From an uncultured Eisenbergiella sp. (GTDB taxonomy: Bacteria > Bacillota > Clostridia > Lachnospirales > Lachnospiraceae): a DNA stretch of 7,973 bases. This document shows, in pieces, positions 1 through 5,712 of the stretch. Each line of letters starts with the position of its first letter. Positions within the stretch are counted from its first letter, which is position 1. The notes under the pieces are model-generated. The model was not told where the DNA came from. It saw only the letters and a program-made list of their open reading frames with translations, and searched no databases. The position numbers were made by a program, and so were the translations under genes. Where the stretch lies: positions 1-7,973 of the forward strand of contig CARDPF010000140.1 of the NCBI GenBank assembly GCA_948960675.1, read 5' to 3'.

Positions 1-1148
1 TTCTGCATCACCAGCCCGATCACTTCCCCCCGCTCCTTGATGGATTTCTCCGCGATATCCGTATTGTTTAAAAGGATTTTTCCCCGGTCGGGATGGATAA
101 ATCCGCAAATCAAATTGGACAGCGTGCTTTTTCCCGCACCGTTTTTGCCAACAATGGAAATCATTTCCCCTTTGTTGACCCTAAAGTGAATGTCCGACAA
201 AATCGGATTCCCGGATACATAGGAAAAATCCAGATCCAGCACCTCCAGCGCCGGTTCCCGCTCCGCCTGCGGCTTTGGCAGCTTCACCTGCTCGTACCAG
301 GCCTGCAGCTTTTCCCGGTAGGGCGCAAGACACATGGTCTCGATGTGCTGGGGCCGGTCTTTTGCCAAAATTTGGCATCCGGCATGCTTTAGGGCCGTCA
401 CATACAAAGGCTCCCGGATCCCTTCGCGAATCAGGATATCCGTCGCCAAAAGGTCGTCCGGCTTTTGGTCCGCCGCCACCCTTCCGTCACCGATCACGAC
501 AATCCGATCCACGTCCCGGTACAGTACATCCTCCAACCGGTGTTCGATAATCAGCACGGTTTTCTTCTTTTCCCGGTGGATACGGTCGATCAGGTCGATG
601 GCCCGCTTGCCGGTTGCCGGATCCAGATTGGCCAGCGGCTCGTCAAACAACAGGATGTCCACATCGTCCACCAGCACGCCCGCCATGGAAACCCGCTGCT
701 TCTGCCCGCCGGACAGTTCCGTGGGGGCATGGCGCAGCAGCTTTTTAATGTCCACCACCTCCGCCACCTGATCCACCAGCGAAAACATCTTCCCCTGCTC
801 CACGCAGTCGTTTTCCAGCGCAAAAGCCACATCCTCCGCCACCGTCAGTCCGATAAACTGTCCGTCCGTGTCCTGCAGAACCGTTCCCACCGTCTTGGAC
901 ATGCCAAAAATTCCCGTCTTGGCGGGATCCTTACCGTTCACAGACAGACTGCCCGTGCTCTCCCCGGGAAAAGAAAAAGGAACCATTCCGTTGATGCAAT
1001 GCGCCAGGGTGGATTTCCCTGACCCGGAAGGTCCCACAATTAAAACCTTCTCCCCGGGATAGACCGCAAGATCAATATCCCGGAGAGTGGGCTCTGCCTG
1101 TGATCGATATTTAAAAGTATAATTTTTAAACTCGATGATAGGGGTCAT
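1..1148 (-). CDS. ECF transporter duplicated ATP-binding protein (YkoD-like), C-terminus cut by window edge
   Basis: This is the energising ATPase of an energy-coupling-factor (ECF) vitamin/metabolite importer, acting on the cytoplasmic face of the membrane. Translating the minus strand from ATG at 1148 gives 382 residues with no stop before base 1. ABC domain 1 has Walker A GPSGSGKST (39-47), Q-loop Q92, signature LSGGQKQR (145-152), Walker B ILLFDEP (165-171) and H-loop H203. A linker of about 95 residues follows, consistent with the DUF3744-type spacer of these proteins. ABC domain 2 starts near residue 300 with Walker A GKNGAGKST (334-342), and the window ends at its Q-loop (VMQ). The rest of domain 2, roughly 100-180 residues, lies outside. 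The start follows an AGAGGA Shine-Dalgarno and lies 3 bp after the UPF0397 stop, so the two genes are translationally linked. A transmembrane EcfT gene is expected next, beyond the edge. Both visible catalytic sets look intact. Confidence 0.93.
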   Translation of the reverse strand, partial: MTPIIEFKNYTFKYRSQAEPTLRDIDLAVYPGEKVLIVGPSGSGKSTLAHCINGMVPFSFPGESTGSLSVNGKDPAKTGIFGMSKTVGTVLQDTDGQFIGLTVAEDVAFALENDCVEQGKMFSLVDQVAEVVDIKKLLRHAPTELSGGQKQRVSMAGVLVDDVDILLFDEPLANLDPATGKRAIDLIDRIHREKKKTVLIIEHRLEDVLYRDVDRIVVIGDGRVAADQKPDDLLATDILIREGIREPLYVTALKHAGCQILAKDRPQHIETMCLAPYREKLQAWYEQVKLPKPQAEREPALEVLDLDFSYVSGNPILSDIHFRVNKGEMISIVGKNGAGKSTLSNLICGFIHPDRGKILLNNTDIAEKSIKERGEVIGLVMQ

Positions 1149-1151
1149 GTA

Positions 1152-1706
1152 TCAGTCCTCTTTGGAAAGGCTGCCGGACTTAGCGCCAACCTTGGAATAC
1201 GCCACCAAAAGAAGCGTCCCCAAAATGCCGATGATGACAATGTTTAAAACGCATGCCGTTGCGCCCTGCGTAAATACCTTGTTGGCAGGCTCCGCATAAA
1301 CCACGATGTCCAGAACCGGGGCAACCAAAATCCATGCAGCCGCGTTGCCGATGGCCTGGATGATATTAAACATGGCGATCTCTTTTCCGCCAAAGCCACC
1401 TTCCCTGACCTTATACTTTGCGGCAAACAGGCCGACCACTACGCCGAACACCGCTTCCGGGAACACCCAACTCCACCAGATGCTTCCGTAAAACAGCGCA
1501 TCCCCCAGCGCATGTCCCAAAAGGCCTACCACACCGCCCACGATAGGGCCAAAGACCGCGGAGAAAAACGCCAGCACCGCCGCGCGGGTCTGCAGGGCCG
1601 TATTCGGGATGAAGCCCACCGGAATCTGTACGTTGGTCAGCACGATGAAAAGCGCGGTGCCGATACCGATCGCCACAACCTCTTTTACACCAAATTTGAT
1701 TTTCAT
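1152..1706 (-). CDS. ECF transporter S-component, UPF0397 family (annotated in databases as riboflavin-type)
   Basis: This is the 184-residue integral membrane substrate-capture subunit of an ECF importer. About five to six hydrophobic segments are visible, roughly at residues 9-26, 43-65, 70-95, 110-135 and 148-171. Family-typical blocks are GHALGD (64-69), WWSWVFPE (77-84), YAEPANKVFTQG (137-148) and the hydrophilic tail KSGSLSKED. Length and blocks match UPF0397 (ECF-ribofla_trS) proteins as I remember them. The start has a very strong GAGGAGGA site 6 bp upstream. The gene lies directly before the duplicated ECF ATPase, the usual order for this family. The substrate cannot be read from the sequence: the family name says riboflavin, but no riboflavin (RFN) riboswitch is recognisable in the roughly 70-nt leader, so the vitamin is open. 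Confidence 0.92.
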   Translation of the reverse strand: MKIKFGVKEVVAIGIGTALFIVLTNVQIPVGFIPNTALQTRAAVLAFFSAVFGPIVGGVVGLLGHALGDALFYGSIWWSWVFPEAVFGVVVGLFAAKYKVREGGFGGKEIAMFNIIQAIGNAAAWILVAPVLDIVVYAEPANKVFTQGATACVLNIVIIGILGTLLLVAYSKVGAKSGSLSKED

Positions 1707-1741
1707 GAGTGTATCCTCCTCATAAGTAAAATTTTACGGAC

Positions 1742-1774
1742 TGCCAGACCGTTTCCTTTGCACAGTCACCGGCA
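1742..1774 (-). promoter_or_regulatory. Stem-loop at the 5' end of the ECF operon leader
   Basis: On the minus-strand RNA, TGCC (1774-1771) pairs with GGCA (1745-1742) and GACTGT (1767-1762) pairs with ACGGTC (1752-1747, one G-U). A small internal loop separates the two stems and the terminal loop has 9 nt. The stem begins a few bases after the predicted transcription start. No U-run follows, so it is not an intrinsic terminator, and it fits no riboswitch class I recognise. It may only stabilise the 5' end. Confidence 0.35.
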
Positions 1775-1785
1775 ATTCCTTCTCT

Positions 1786-1814
1786 ACTATAACGGATTTA
1801 CCATGATTTTGCAA
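1786..1814 (-). promoter_or_regulatory. Sigma-A promoter of the ECF transporter operon
   Basis: On the minus strand there is a -35 TTGCAA at 1814-1809, a 17 bp spacer and a -10 TATAGT at 1791-1786. The spacing is optimal and both boxes are close to consensus. Transcription would start near 1779, leaving a leader of about 73 nt before the UPF0397 ATG at 1706. Confidence 0.75.
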
Positions 1815-1874
1815 TGCCTTTTCCCAAAATAGCGCATTCCTTGTGACAGTTGAGACAAACCGGAACCAATGGCC

Positions 1875-1903
1875 TTTTGCCCCCCATGATACCACGGATT
1901 GCT
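1875..1903. repeat. Decayed fragment of the MITE-like element
   Basis: These 29 bases on the plus strand match the reverse complement of 4174-4202, the right-end part of the MITE-like element, at 26 of 29 positions, including ATGATACC and CGGATTGCT. Similarity fades on both sides. It lies 15 bp past the acetyltransferase stop, in the gap before the ECF operon promoter. Confidence 0.6.
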
Positions 1904-1918
1904 GTTTACGCCGGACGG

Positions 1919-2545
1919 CTATTGTACGGATGCCAGAATGTTGTTCCAGGCTTCTTCGTCGATTTCTTCGTCGCGGAAGAGTTTTCTTTTGTCGGCATCC
2001 GTGATTTTGCGGATCACCCTGCAGGGATTGCCTGCGGCGATGCACCAGTCCGGAATATCCTTTGTCACCACGCTGCCTGCACCGATTACCACGTTGCTGC
2101 CGATATGGACACCCGGACAGACCACCGTGCTTCCTCCCAGCCACACATGATCCCCTATCGTCACTTCTTTACCGTATTCGTAGCCCGAATCGCGGGTCGC
2201 AGGATACACCGGGTGCCCGGCCGTGTAAATGGCCACATTGGGCGCCATCTGGCAGTTATCCCCAATCCGGATTTTCGCAACGTCCAACAGCGTGCAATTA
2301 TAATTGGCAAAAAAATTTTTCCCCACCTCAATATGCTTTCCGTAATCACAGTAAAACGGCGGATTGACAAAAGCGCCCTCCGATTTTCCGAAAAGCTCCT
2401 TTACGGTCTCGCTGATTCCTGTAATGTCACAGCGATCCATAAAATTTAGTTTCTGTAAAATCCTCCTGCAGGCCAGCATTTGTGCAAAAACGTCCTCATC
2501 CGCAATATAGGCCAGCCCGGCATCCCTCCGTTCCCGGTTTGTCAT
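1919..2545 (-). CDS. Sugar O-acetyltransferase, maltose/galactoside (Maa/LacA) type
   Basis: This 208-residue protein would be a cytoplasmic, probably trimeric enzyme moving acetyl from acetyl-CoA to a sugar hydroxyl. Residues 1 to about 57 resemble the maltose-acetyltransferase N-terminal helical domain. Residues 70-165 form a left-handed beta-helix of hexapeptide repeats (for example IRIGDN, VTIGDHVWLGG, VHIGSNVVIGAGSVV). The catalytic histidine of the family is H111 in YTAGHPVYP, and the AGNPCRVIRK closing segment is present. Length is normal for the family (about 185-210). The start is ATG at 2545 because it overlaps the stop of the upstream flavoprotein gene as ATGA, indicating translational coupling. 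A longer in-frame reading to 2668 would run through that gene and is rejected. Sugar specificity cannot be predicted; in vivo roles of this family are generally unclear. It is last in the operon, and no intrinsic terminator is seen after it. Confidence 0.93.
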   Translation of the reverse strand: MTNRERRDAGLAYIADEDVFAQMLACRRILQKLNFMDRCDITGISETVKELFGKSEGAFVNPPFYCDYGKHIEVGKNFFANYNCTLLDVAKIRIGDNCQMAPNVAIYTAGHPVYPATRDSGYEYGKEVTIGDHVWLGGSTVVCPGVHIGSNVVIGAGSVVTKDIPDWCIAAGNPCRVIRKITDADKRKLFRDEEIDEEAWNNILASVQ

Positions 2546-3051
2546 TGCCCCATCCTCCCGCGCTCCCTCTCTTTCACAAGTTCCATACCTTCTTTTCCGG
2601 TCATATGTTCCACACAAAGCTCCATCATGCACAGGGCCTTCCACTCCTTTTGGATTTCCTGCATCCACTCCTTTTGTGTACCCAAAGGATGGTATTTTTT
2701 TGCCAGCAGCCGCGCCGCCCTTATGCCCTCTTTCTCATCCTCCAAAATCCTGATTTTTCCGAAGGCAATCACGCTCGCATAACGGGTCGTATATTTTTCC
2801 GGCACGACGCTATCCTGTCCGATGACACAAAAGGAAGCCTTGGGATGTCTTTTGATAGCGTCGATTTTATGCCCGCTTTTTGCCCCGTGAAAATAAATTT
2901 TATCCCCTTCGCACACATAGCTGATAGGAACCGCGTACGGATATTCCCCATCCCCCAATAACGCCAGCACGCCCGACGTCCCTTCTTCCAAAATCCTCAT
3001 GCTCTCTGCCCCGTCCAGAAGCTGGCGCGTTCTCCTCATTTCCCGAAACAT
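2542..3051 (-). CDS. Pyridoxamine 5'-phosphate oxidase family flavoprotein (NimA-like)
   Basis: This 169-residue protein belongs to the split-barrel FMN-binding superfamily. Family landmarks are the N-terminal MRRTRQLL, GVLALLGDGEYPYAVPISYV (27-46), KIYFHGAKSGHKIDAI (51-66), SFCVIGQDSVVPEKYTT (73-89) and SVIAFGKIRIL (93-103). These match the small NimA/YwqA-like proteins that bind FMN and in some cases reduce nitro compounds. The exact substrate is unknown, and the family name does not imply vitamin B6 synthesis. The chosen ATG at 3051 has AGGA 6 bp upstream and follows the HAD stop by 11 bp. The longer in-frame start at 3105 lies inside the HAD gene and is rejected. Its stop overlaps the acetyltransferase start (ATGA). 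It is the middle gene of the three-gene operon. Confidence 0.9.
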   Translation of the reverse strand: MFREMRRTRQLLDGAESMRILEEGTSGVLALLGDGEYPYAVPISYVCEGDKIYFHGAKSGHKIDAIKRHPKASFCVIGQDSVVPEKYTTRYASVIAFGKIRILEDEKEGIRAARLLAKKYHPLGTQKEWMQEIQKEWKALCMMELCVEHMTGKEGMELVKERERGRMGQ

Positions 3052-3062
3052 CCCTTTTCCTC

Positions 3063-3794
3063 CTATCCCAAAACCAAAGGCAGCTGCCCCCAGTCCTGAA
3101 TGCAAAGATAATCAAAGGCAGGCTTTTCTTCCCCTTCCCTCTTTCCAAAAGTATTTTCCTCACCGGGTACGCTTCCCTGATACCATACCGGATAGATTCC
3201 TGCGCCGTGCGCGCCTTCCACATCTGCCTTTTTGTTATCACCGCAATACCATACCCGGTCTGCAGCCAGGCCCGCCTTTTGGAGCGCAATCTCAAACAGC
3301 ATTCTGTTGGGCTTTCGGACTACGTACTCGCTGGATGCCATGATAAATTCAAACCGGTTATCCGGAAGAAGCCTGTTCATACGGTTTTTCAGGGCATTCC
3401 CCGACCATCCGATATTGCTGATGACCGCCGTGCGGATTTTTTCTTTTGCAAGGTAAGCCAGCATTTTGTCCGCCCCCGGCATCACGGCCCCCGGTGAAAT
3501 GGCATCCCATATAACCTCTTCCAACTCCGGGTAAGAAATGCAGAATTTGATCCCCAAAGACTCATAAGCCAGGCGCATAAACTGCCACTCATGGATTTCA
3601 ATGCCGCTCTCACGCAGCCCCTGCAACTCCCCAAACAATTCCTGTACCGCCGTAGAAACCTGCTCCGCCGTCAAATGGCGGGGATTTTCCACAATATAGG
3701 AAAACGCCGCCCTCTCTCCCCGCAGGACGTCAAACCCCGGTTCATACAACAGCGTATGCCCATAATCGAAAATGATCATTTCCGGTTTCTTCAT
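3063..3794 (-). CDS. HAD-family hydrolase with an altered motif I (DYGHT)
   Basis: This is a 243-residue haloacid-dehalogenase-superfamily protein, probably a cytoplasmic phosphatase or related enzyme. Motif I is IIFDYGHTLL, with nucleophile D10. Cap-domain helices follow at about residues 20-100. Motif II is AVISN (S126), motif III has K161 in RKPNRMLFEIAL, and motif IV is WYCGDNKKADVEGA (D186, D191). The second motif I aspartate, normally the general acid/base (DxD), is glycine here (D-Y-G). This also occurs in some clostridial HAD proteins and makes ordinary phosphatase activity uncertain. I choose ATG at 3794, preceded by AGGAAGG at good spacing. A TTG at 3863 in frame would add 23 residues encoded by a repeat, including EFTPAKAGRK, which looks like repeat-derived non-protein sequence. 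It is the first gene of the operon with the flavoprotein and acetyltransferase. Confidence 0.88.
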   Translation of the reverse strand: MKKPEMIIFDYGHTLLYEPGFDVLRGERAAFSYIVENPRHLTAEQVSTAVQELFGELQGLRESGIEIHEWQFMRLAYESLGIKFCISYPELEEVIWDAISPGAVMPGADKMLAYLAKEKIRTAVISNIGWSGNALKNRMNRLLPDNRFEFIMASSEYVVRKPNRMLFEIALQKAGLAADRVWYCGDNKKADVEGAHGAGIYPVWYQGSVPGEENTFGKREGEEKPAFDYLCIQDWGQLPLVLG

Positions 3795-3796
3795 CT

Positions 3797-3899
3797 TAAC
3801 CTTCCTGCCCGCCTTAGCGGGCGTAAATTCACGGTTGAAAAACTGTCGCATATGGTTTTTCAACCTAACCTTCCTGCCCGCCTTAGCGGGCGTAAATTC
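3797..3899 (-). repeat. Two 34 bp direct repeats with a hairpin and Shine-Dalgarno, around a palindromic 35 bp spacer
   Basis: The blocks 3797-3830 and 3866-3899 are identical over 34 bp. Each holds a perfect 6 bp stem, GCCCGCCTTAGCGGGC on the plus strand, and on the minus strand ends in AGGAAGGTTA. The 35 bp spacer (3831-3865) contains a perfect inverted repeat, GGTTGAAAAAC at 3833-3843 and GTTTTTCAACC at 3855-3865. The leader RNA of the HAD operon would therefore fold as three hairpins in a row. The copy nearest the gene supplies the likely HAD ribosome binding site. Two units with a self-complementary spacer do not make a CRISPR array. Confidence 0.9.
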
Positions 3900-3935
3900 C
3901 TAATTTATTGGCGCAAAACTCCTTCTTGCAATAAA

Positions 3936-3963
3936 ACTATAGCACAAACTTCCCAAAAATCAA
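3936..3963 (-). promoter_or_regulatory. Sigma-A promoter with extended -10 for the HAD operon
   Basis: On the minus strand there is a -35 TTGATT at 3963-3958, a 16 bp spacer and a -10 TATAGT at 3941-3936 preceded by TGC, an extended -10. The start would be near 3929, giving a leader of about 135 nt that carries both copies of the 34 bp hairpin repeat. Confidence 0.65.
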
Positions 3964-4027
3964 ACCACTGCAAAAAATTTCTTTCCCTATAGCAGACCAG
4001 TCGTAACAGTTCAGAAATCAATGTCAT

Positions 4028-4222
4028 GATACCAGGGTCAAAAGGTCATGTATGACATGCTTGTATGTCAATACATGACTTTGGGACCCGCAAAAACACC
4101 GAAAAGTAGCCATTTTCCGCAGAAAAATGGGTGGATTTGAGGTGTTTTAGGATTGCGGGAGCGCAGAGCGCGAAGCAATCCGCGGTATCATAGGGGTCAA
4201 AATACCTTTTGACCCCAACATC
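4028..4222. mobile_element. MITE-like element of about 195 bp made of nested hairpins
   Basis: The ends are inverted repeats: GATACCAGGGTCAAAAGGT (4028-4046) against the reverse complement of 4204-4222 matches at 15 of 19, and adding the outer CAT gives 18 of 22. ATGTCAT flanks the element directly on both sides (4021-4027 and 4223-4229), a possible 7 bp target duplication. Inside lie four hairpins: 4035-4089 (GGGTC/GACCC with GTCATGTAT/ATACATGAC); 4087-4159 (CCCGCAA/TTGCGGG, AAAACACC/GGTGTTTT, CCATTTT/AAAATGG); 4150-4181 (GGATTGC/GCAATCC); and 4193-4216 (GGGGTCAAAA/TTTTGACCCC, perfect, 4 nt loop). There is no coding capacity, so any movement would need a transposase from elsewhere. The exact ends are uncertain by a few bases. 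Confidence 0.7.
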
Positions 4223-4289
4223 ATGTCATTTCACTTAGCCATGGGCCCTGGCGGCGTGCCTGCAGGCTGGGGATGGGAATTTGGCGGCG
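4223..4289. repeat. Conserved outer flank of the long-palindrome element
   Basis: This stretch lies between the MITE-like element and the palindrome. Its first part, ATGTCATTT...TAGCCATGGG (4223-4246), recurs before the truncated copy at the right window edge, where CACT is missing. The rest is GC-rich (GGCGGCG-type) and only loosely similar between copies. It is not part of the self-pairing arms, so the repeat unit extends beyond the palindrome on this side. Confidence 0.6.
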
Positions 4290-4553
4290 GGGCAGCCCTC
4301 TTACCGGGCAGGCGCGTCCAAAGCTGTACTAGATACAGCTTGCGCATGGTGGCATGTAAAACAGTGGAATTTCCCAAAACGACATTCCATTCCGACCGGA
4401 AAACGCGGACTGTTTGAGCGCAGCGAGTTTCCGCGCTTTCCGGTTGCTTGGAATGGAACGGCGTTTTGGTGAAATTCCCTGTTTTACATGTGATCATGCA
4501 CAAGCTGTACCTAGTACAGCTTTGGATGCGCCTGCCCGGTAAGAGGGCTGCCC
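4290..4553. repeat. Long near-perfect palindrome, arms of about 120 bp, 20 bp loop
   Basis: The left arm 4290-4409 is nearly the exact reverse complement of the right arm 4430-4553, with about ten substitutions and a few small indels. The outermost 25 or so bases pair perfectly. The loop 4410-4429 is CTGTTTGAGCGCAGCGAGTT, closed by CGCGGA/TCCGCG. Smaller inverted repeats sit inside each arm, for example GCTGTAC/GTACAGC at 4504-4520. RNA from either strand could form a hairpin of more than 110 bp. Short open frames across it are by-products of the symmetry and show no protein-like features. A T-rich stretch (4560-4576) follows the right arm on the plus strand. The function is unknown. Confidence 0.92.
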
Positions 4554-4582
4554 TGCTACCTTTTTCGATATTTTTTGCAGCA

Positions 4583-4605
4583 AATCGGTATCTGCAAAAC
4601 CGATT
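4583..4605. promoter_or_regulatory. Inverted repeat over the -35 region, possible operator
   Basis: AATCGGT (4583-4589) and ACCGATT (4599-4605) form a perfect 7 bp inverted repeat with a 9 bp centre. It ends 6 bp before the -10 box, where a repressor or activator would normally bind. No regulator gene is in the window. Confidence 0.4.
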
Positions 4606-4611
4606 CTATGG

Positions 4612-4617
4612 TATAAT
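4612..4617 (+). promoter_or_regulatory. Extended -10 promoter of the methyltransferase-GNAT/sulfatase operon
   Basis: A perfect TATAAT is preceded by TGG, an extended -10. No good -35 is seen at 16-18 bp (TATCTG at 17 bp is weak), as often happens with extended -10 promoters. The start would be near 4624, about 43 nt before the ATG at 4667. Confidence 0.65.
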
Positions 4618-4633
4618 GACCGGAGCGGGAAAA

Positions 4634-4649
4634 TGATACGCAGGTATCA
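4634..4649 (+). promoter_or_regulatory. Small hairpin just before the Shine-Dalgarno of the methyltransferase gene
   Basis: TGATAC (4634-4639) and GTATCA (4644-4649) pair perfectly around a GCAG loop. The stem ends directly before GGAAAGGA (4650-4657), the ribosome binding site used by ATG 4667. It could affect translation or mRNA stability, but it is short. Confidence 0.35.
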
Positions 4650-4666
4650 GGAAAGGAAAAACACCG

Positions 4667-5701
4667 ATGTGCCAAACCATGGAATATTACGATAAAACCG
4701 CGGCGCAATGGGCCGGACAGGGTTATGCCCCCGACGCCGCCCTTACCTGTCTGAAGGACTTTTTAAAACCGCTCCCAAAAGGGGCGCGGGTATTGGATCT
4801 TTGCTGTAACGCCGGATACGAGACGGCAAGGATTGCTGCCGCCGGATACCAGGCGTTGGGGGTGGATTTCAGCCGGGAAAGCCTAAAGATCGCACGAAAA
4901 AAAAATCCGTCCCTTCCTTTTTATGAAGCGGACATGCTTGGCGATTATTCCCATATCGGTACGGTGGACGCGATCACCGTCATTGCCGGGCTGGTGCATA
5001 TCGAGACCTCCAAGCTTCCCCTTGCCTTTAAGCAAATGAACAAGGTATTAAAAGAAAACGGCCGGATTCTTTTGAGCATCCGCGAAGGCGTCGGCAAAAT
5101 GGAAAAGCAAAGCCTTTGTACGGTGGACGAAACGCAGTACGACCGGAATTTCATCGCACACACGCTTAAAGAACTGCAGGAAGCGGCAAAGGGACTTTTT
5201 TCCTATGAATGCGAACTGGCTTCGGATATGCAGGTATGGAAAAATTATGTATTCGTTAAAAAGGGGGCGGATGTCCGCGAAATGCATCTGTCGGACCTTC
5301 CTGCCGTCGTCCCCCTTTACCTGTCCCAATATAACGGGGAGGAAGGCGGCTGTTGGACTTGGGGGCGCGCCGAAAAACGGATCCGCCAGATTCTGTCCAT
5401 GGAAGATTCGTTTTCCCTTCTTTTGGAGGATAACCATTGCGCCATCGGCTTTGCCATGGGATATTTCCGGCAATACGATGATATCACCTGCTATTATCTG
5501 GATGAAATCCTGATCGCTCCCGCATACCAGAACAAAGGCATCGGTTCTGTGTTTTTGGAAAAGCTGGAAAACCTGGTGCGCCAAAAGGGCGCTTCCTGCG
5601 TGGAGCTACAGGCCGTCAATGACGCGTCCCACGAGCGCTATTACCAAAAAGCAGGCTATCATGACGCCAAAAATTTTGTCATGAAAGTAAAGTGGTTTTA
5701 A
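4667..5701 (+). CDS. Class I SAM-dependent methyltransferase fused to a GNAT N-acetyltransferase
   Basis: This is a 344-residue two-domain protein. Residues 1 to about 198 form a class I methyltransferase: EYYDKTAAQWA start, motif I RVLDLCCNAGYET (41-53), acidic D67 in GVDFSRESLKIARKK, YEADML (86-91) and VDAITVIAGLVHIE (100-113). Residues about 203-344 form a GNAT domain: LSDLPAVVPLY, DEILIAPAYQNKGIGSVFLEKL with the acetyl-CoA loop QNKGIG (288-293), then NDASHERYYQKAGY (318-331). The linker is very short. Motif I is unusual: two of the three expected glycines are C46 and N48, although G50 remains. Substrates are unknown; the fusion suggests methylation and acetylation of the same or related small molecules, or a regulatory pairing. 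ATG 4667 has GGAAAGGA 9 bp upstream. Its TAA stop lies in the Shine-Dalgarno of the sulfatase gene, so the two are probably coupled. Confidence 0.9.
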   Translation: MCQTMEYYDKTAAQWAGQGYAPDAALTCLKDFLKPLPKGARVLDLCCNAGYETARIAAAGYQALGVDFSRESLKIARKKNPSLPFYEADMLGDYSHIGTVDAITVIAGLVHIETSKLPLAFKQMNKVLKENGRILLSIREGVGKMEKQSLCTVDETQYDRNFIAHTLKELQEAAKGLFSYECELASDMQVWKNYVFVKKGADVREMHLSDLPAVVPLYLSQYNGEEGGCWTWGRAEKRIRQILSMEDSFSLLLEDNHCAIGFAMGYFRQYDDITCYYLDEILIAPAYQNKGIGSVFLEKLENLVRQKGASCVELQAVNDASHERYYQKAGYHDAKNFVMKVKWF

Positions 5702-5712
5702 AGGAGGCATTT

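Noticed and set aside
465..1022. 185-codon open frame on the plus strand
   Set aside because: It is antisense to the ECF ATPase gene, whose minus-strand frame has full ABC motifs. The plus-strand protein is rich in His/Arg/Pro with no recognisable domain.
1734..2144. 136-codon minus-strand frame across the acetyltransferase end and the intergenic gap
   Set aside because: It is out of frame with the acetyltransferase, runs through the decayed repeat and the ECF promoter, and has low-complexity basic composition.
1850..2449. 199-codon open frame on the plus strand
   Set aside because: It is antisense to the acetyltransferase gene and begins in the decayed repeat. It has no Shine-Dalgarno and no protein-like motifs.
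3797..3899. CRISPR array (34 bp repeat, 35 bp spacer)
   Set aside because: The sizes fit, but there are only two repeats, the spacer is an inverted repeat of its own, the block lies in a gene leader and supplies its ribosome binding site, and no cas gene is present.
4541..4576. Intrinsic terminator formed by the right arm plus the T-rich tract
   Set aside because: The T-run starts about 7 bases after the stem and no plus-strand gene lies upstream, so a terminator role is unsupported although not excluded.
4223..4636. Short open frames of 60-90 codons on both strands across the long palindrome
   Set aside because: They mirror each other because of the inverted symmetry, differ in reading frame between arms, and lack plausible starts or domains.
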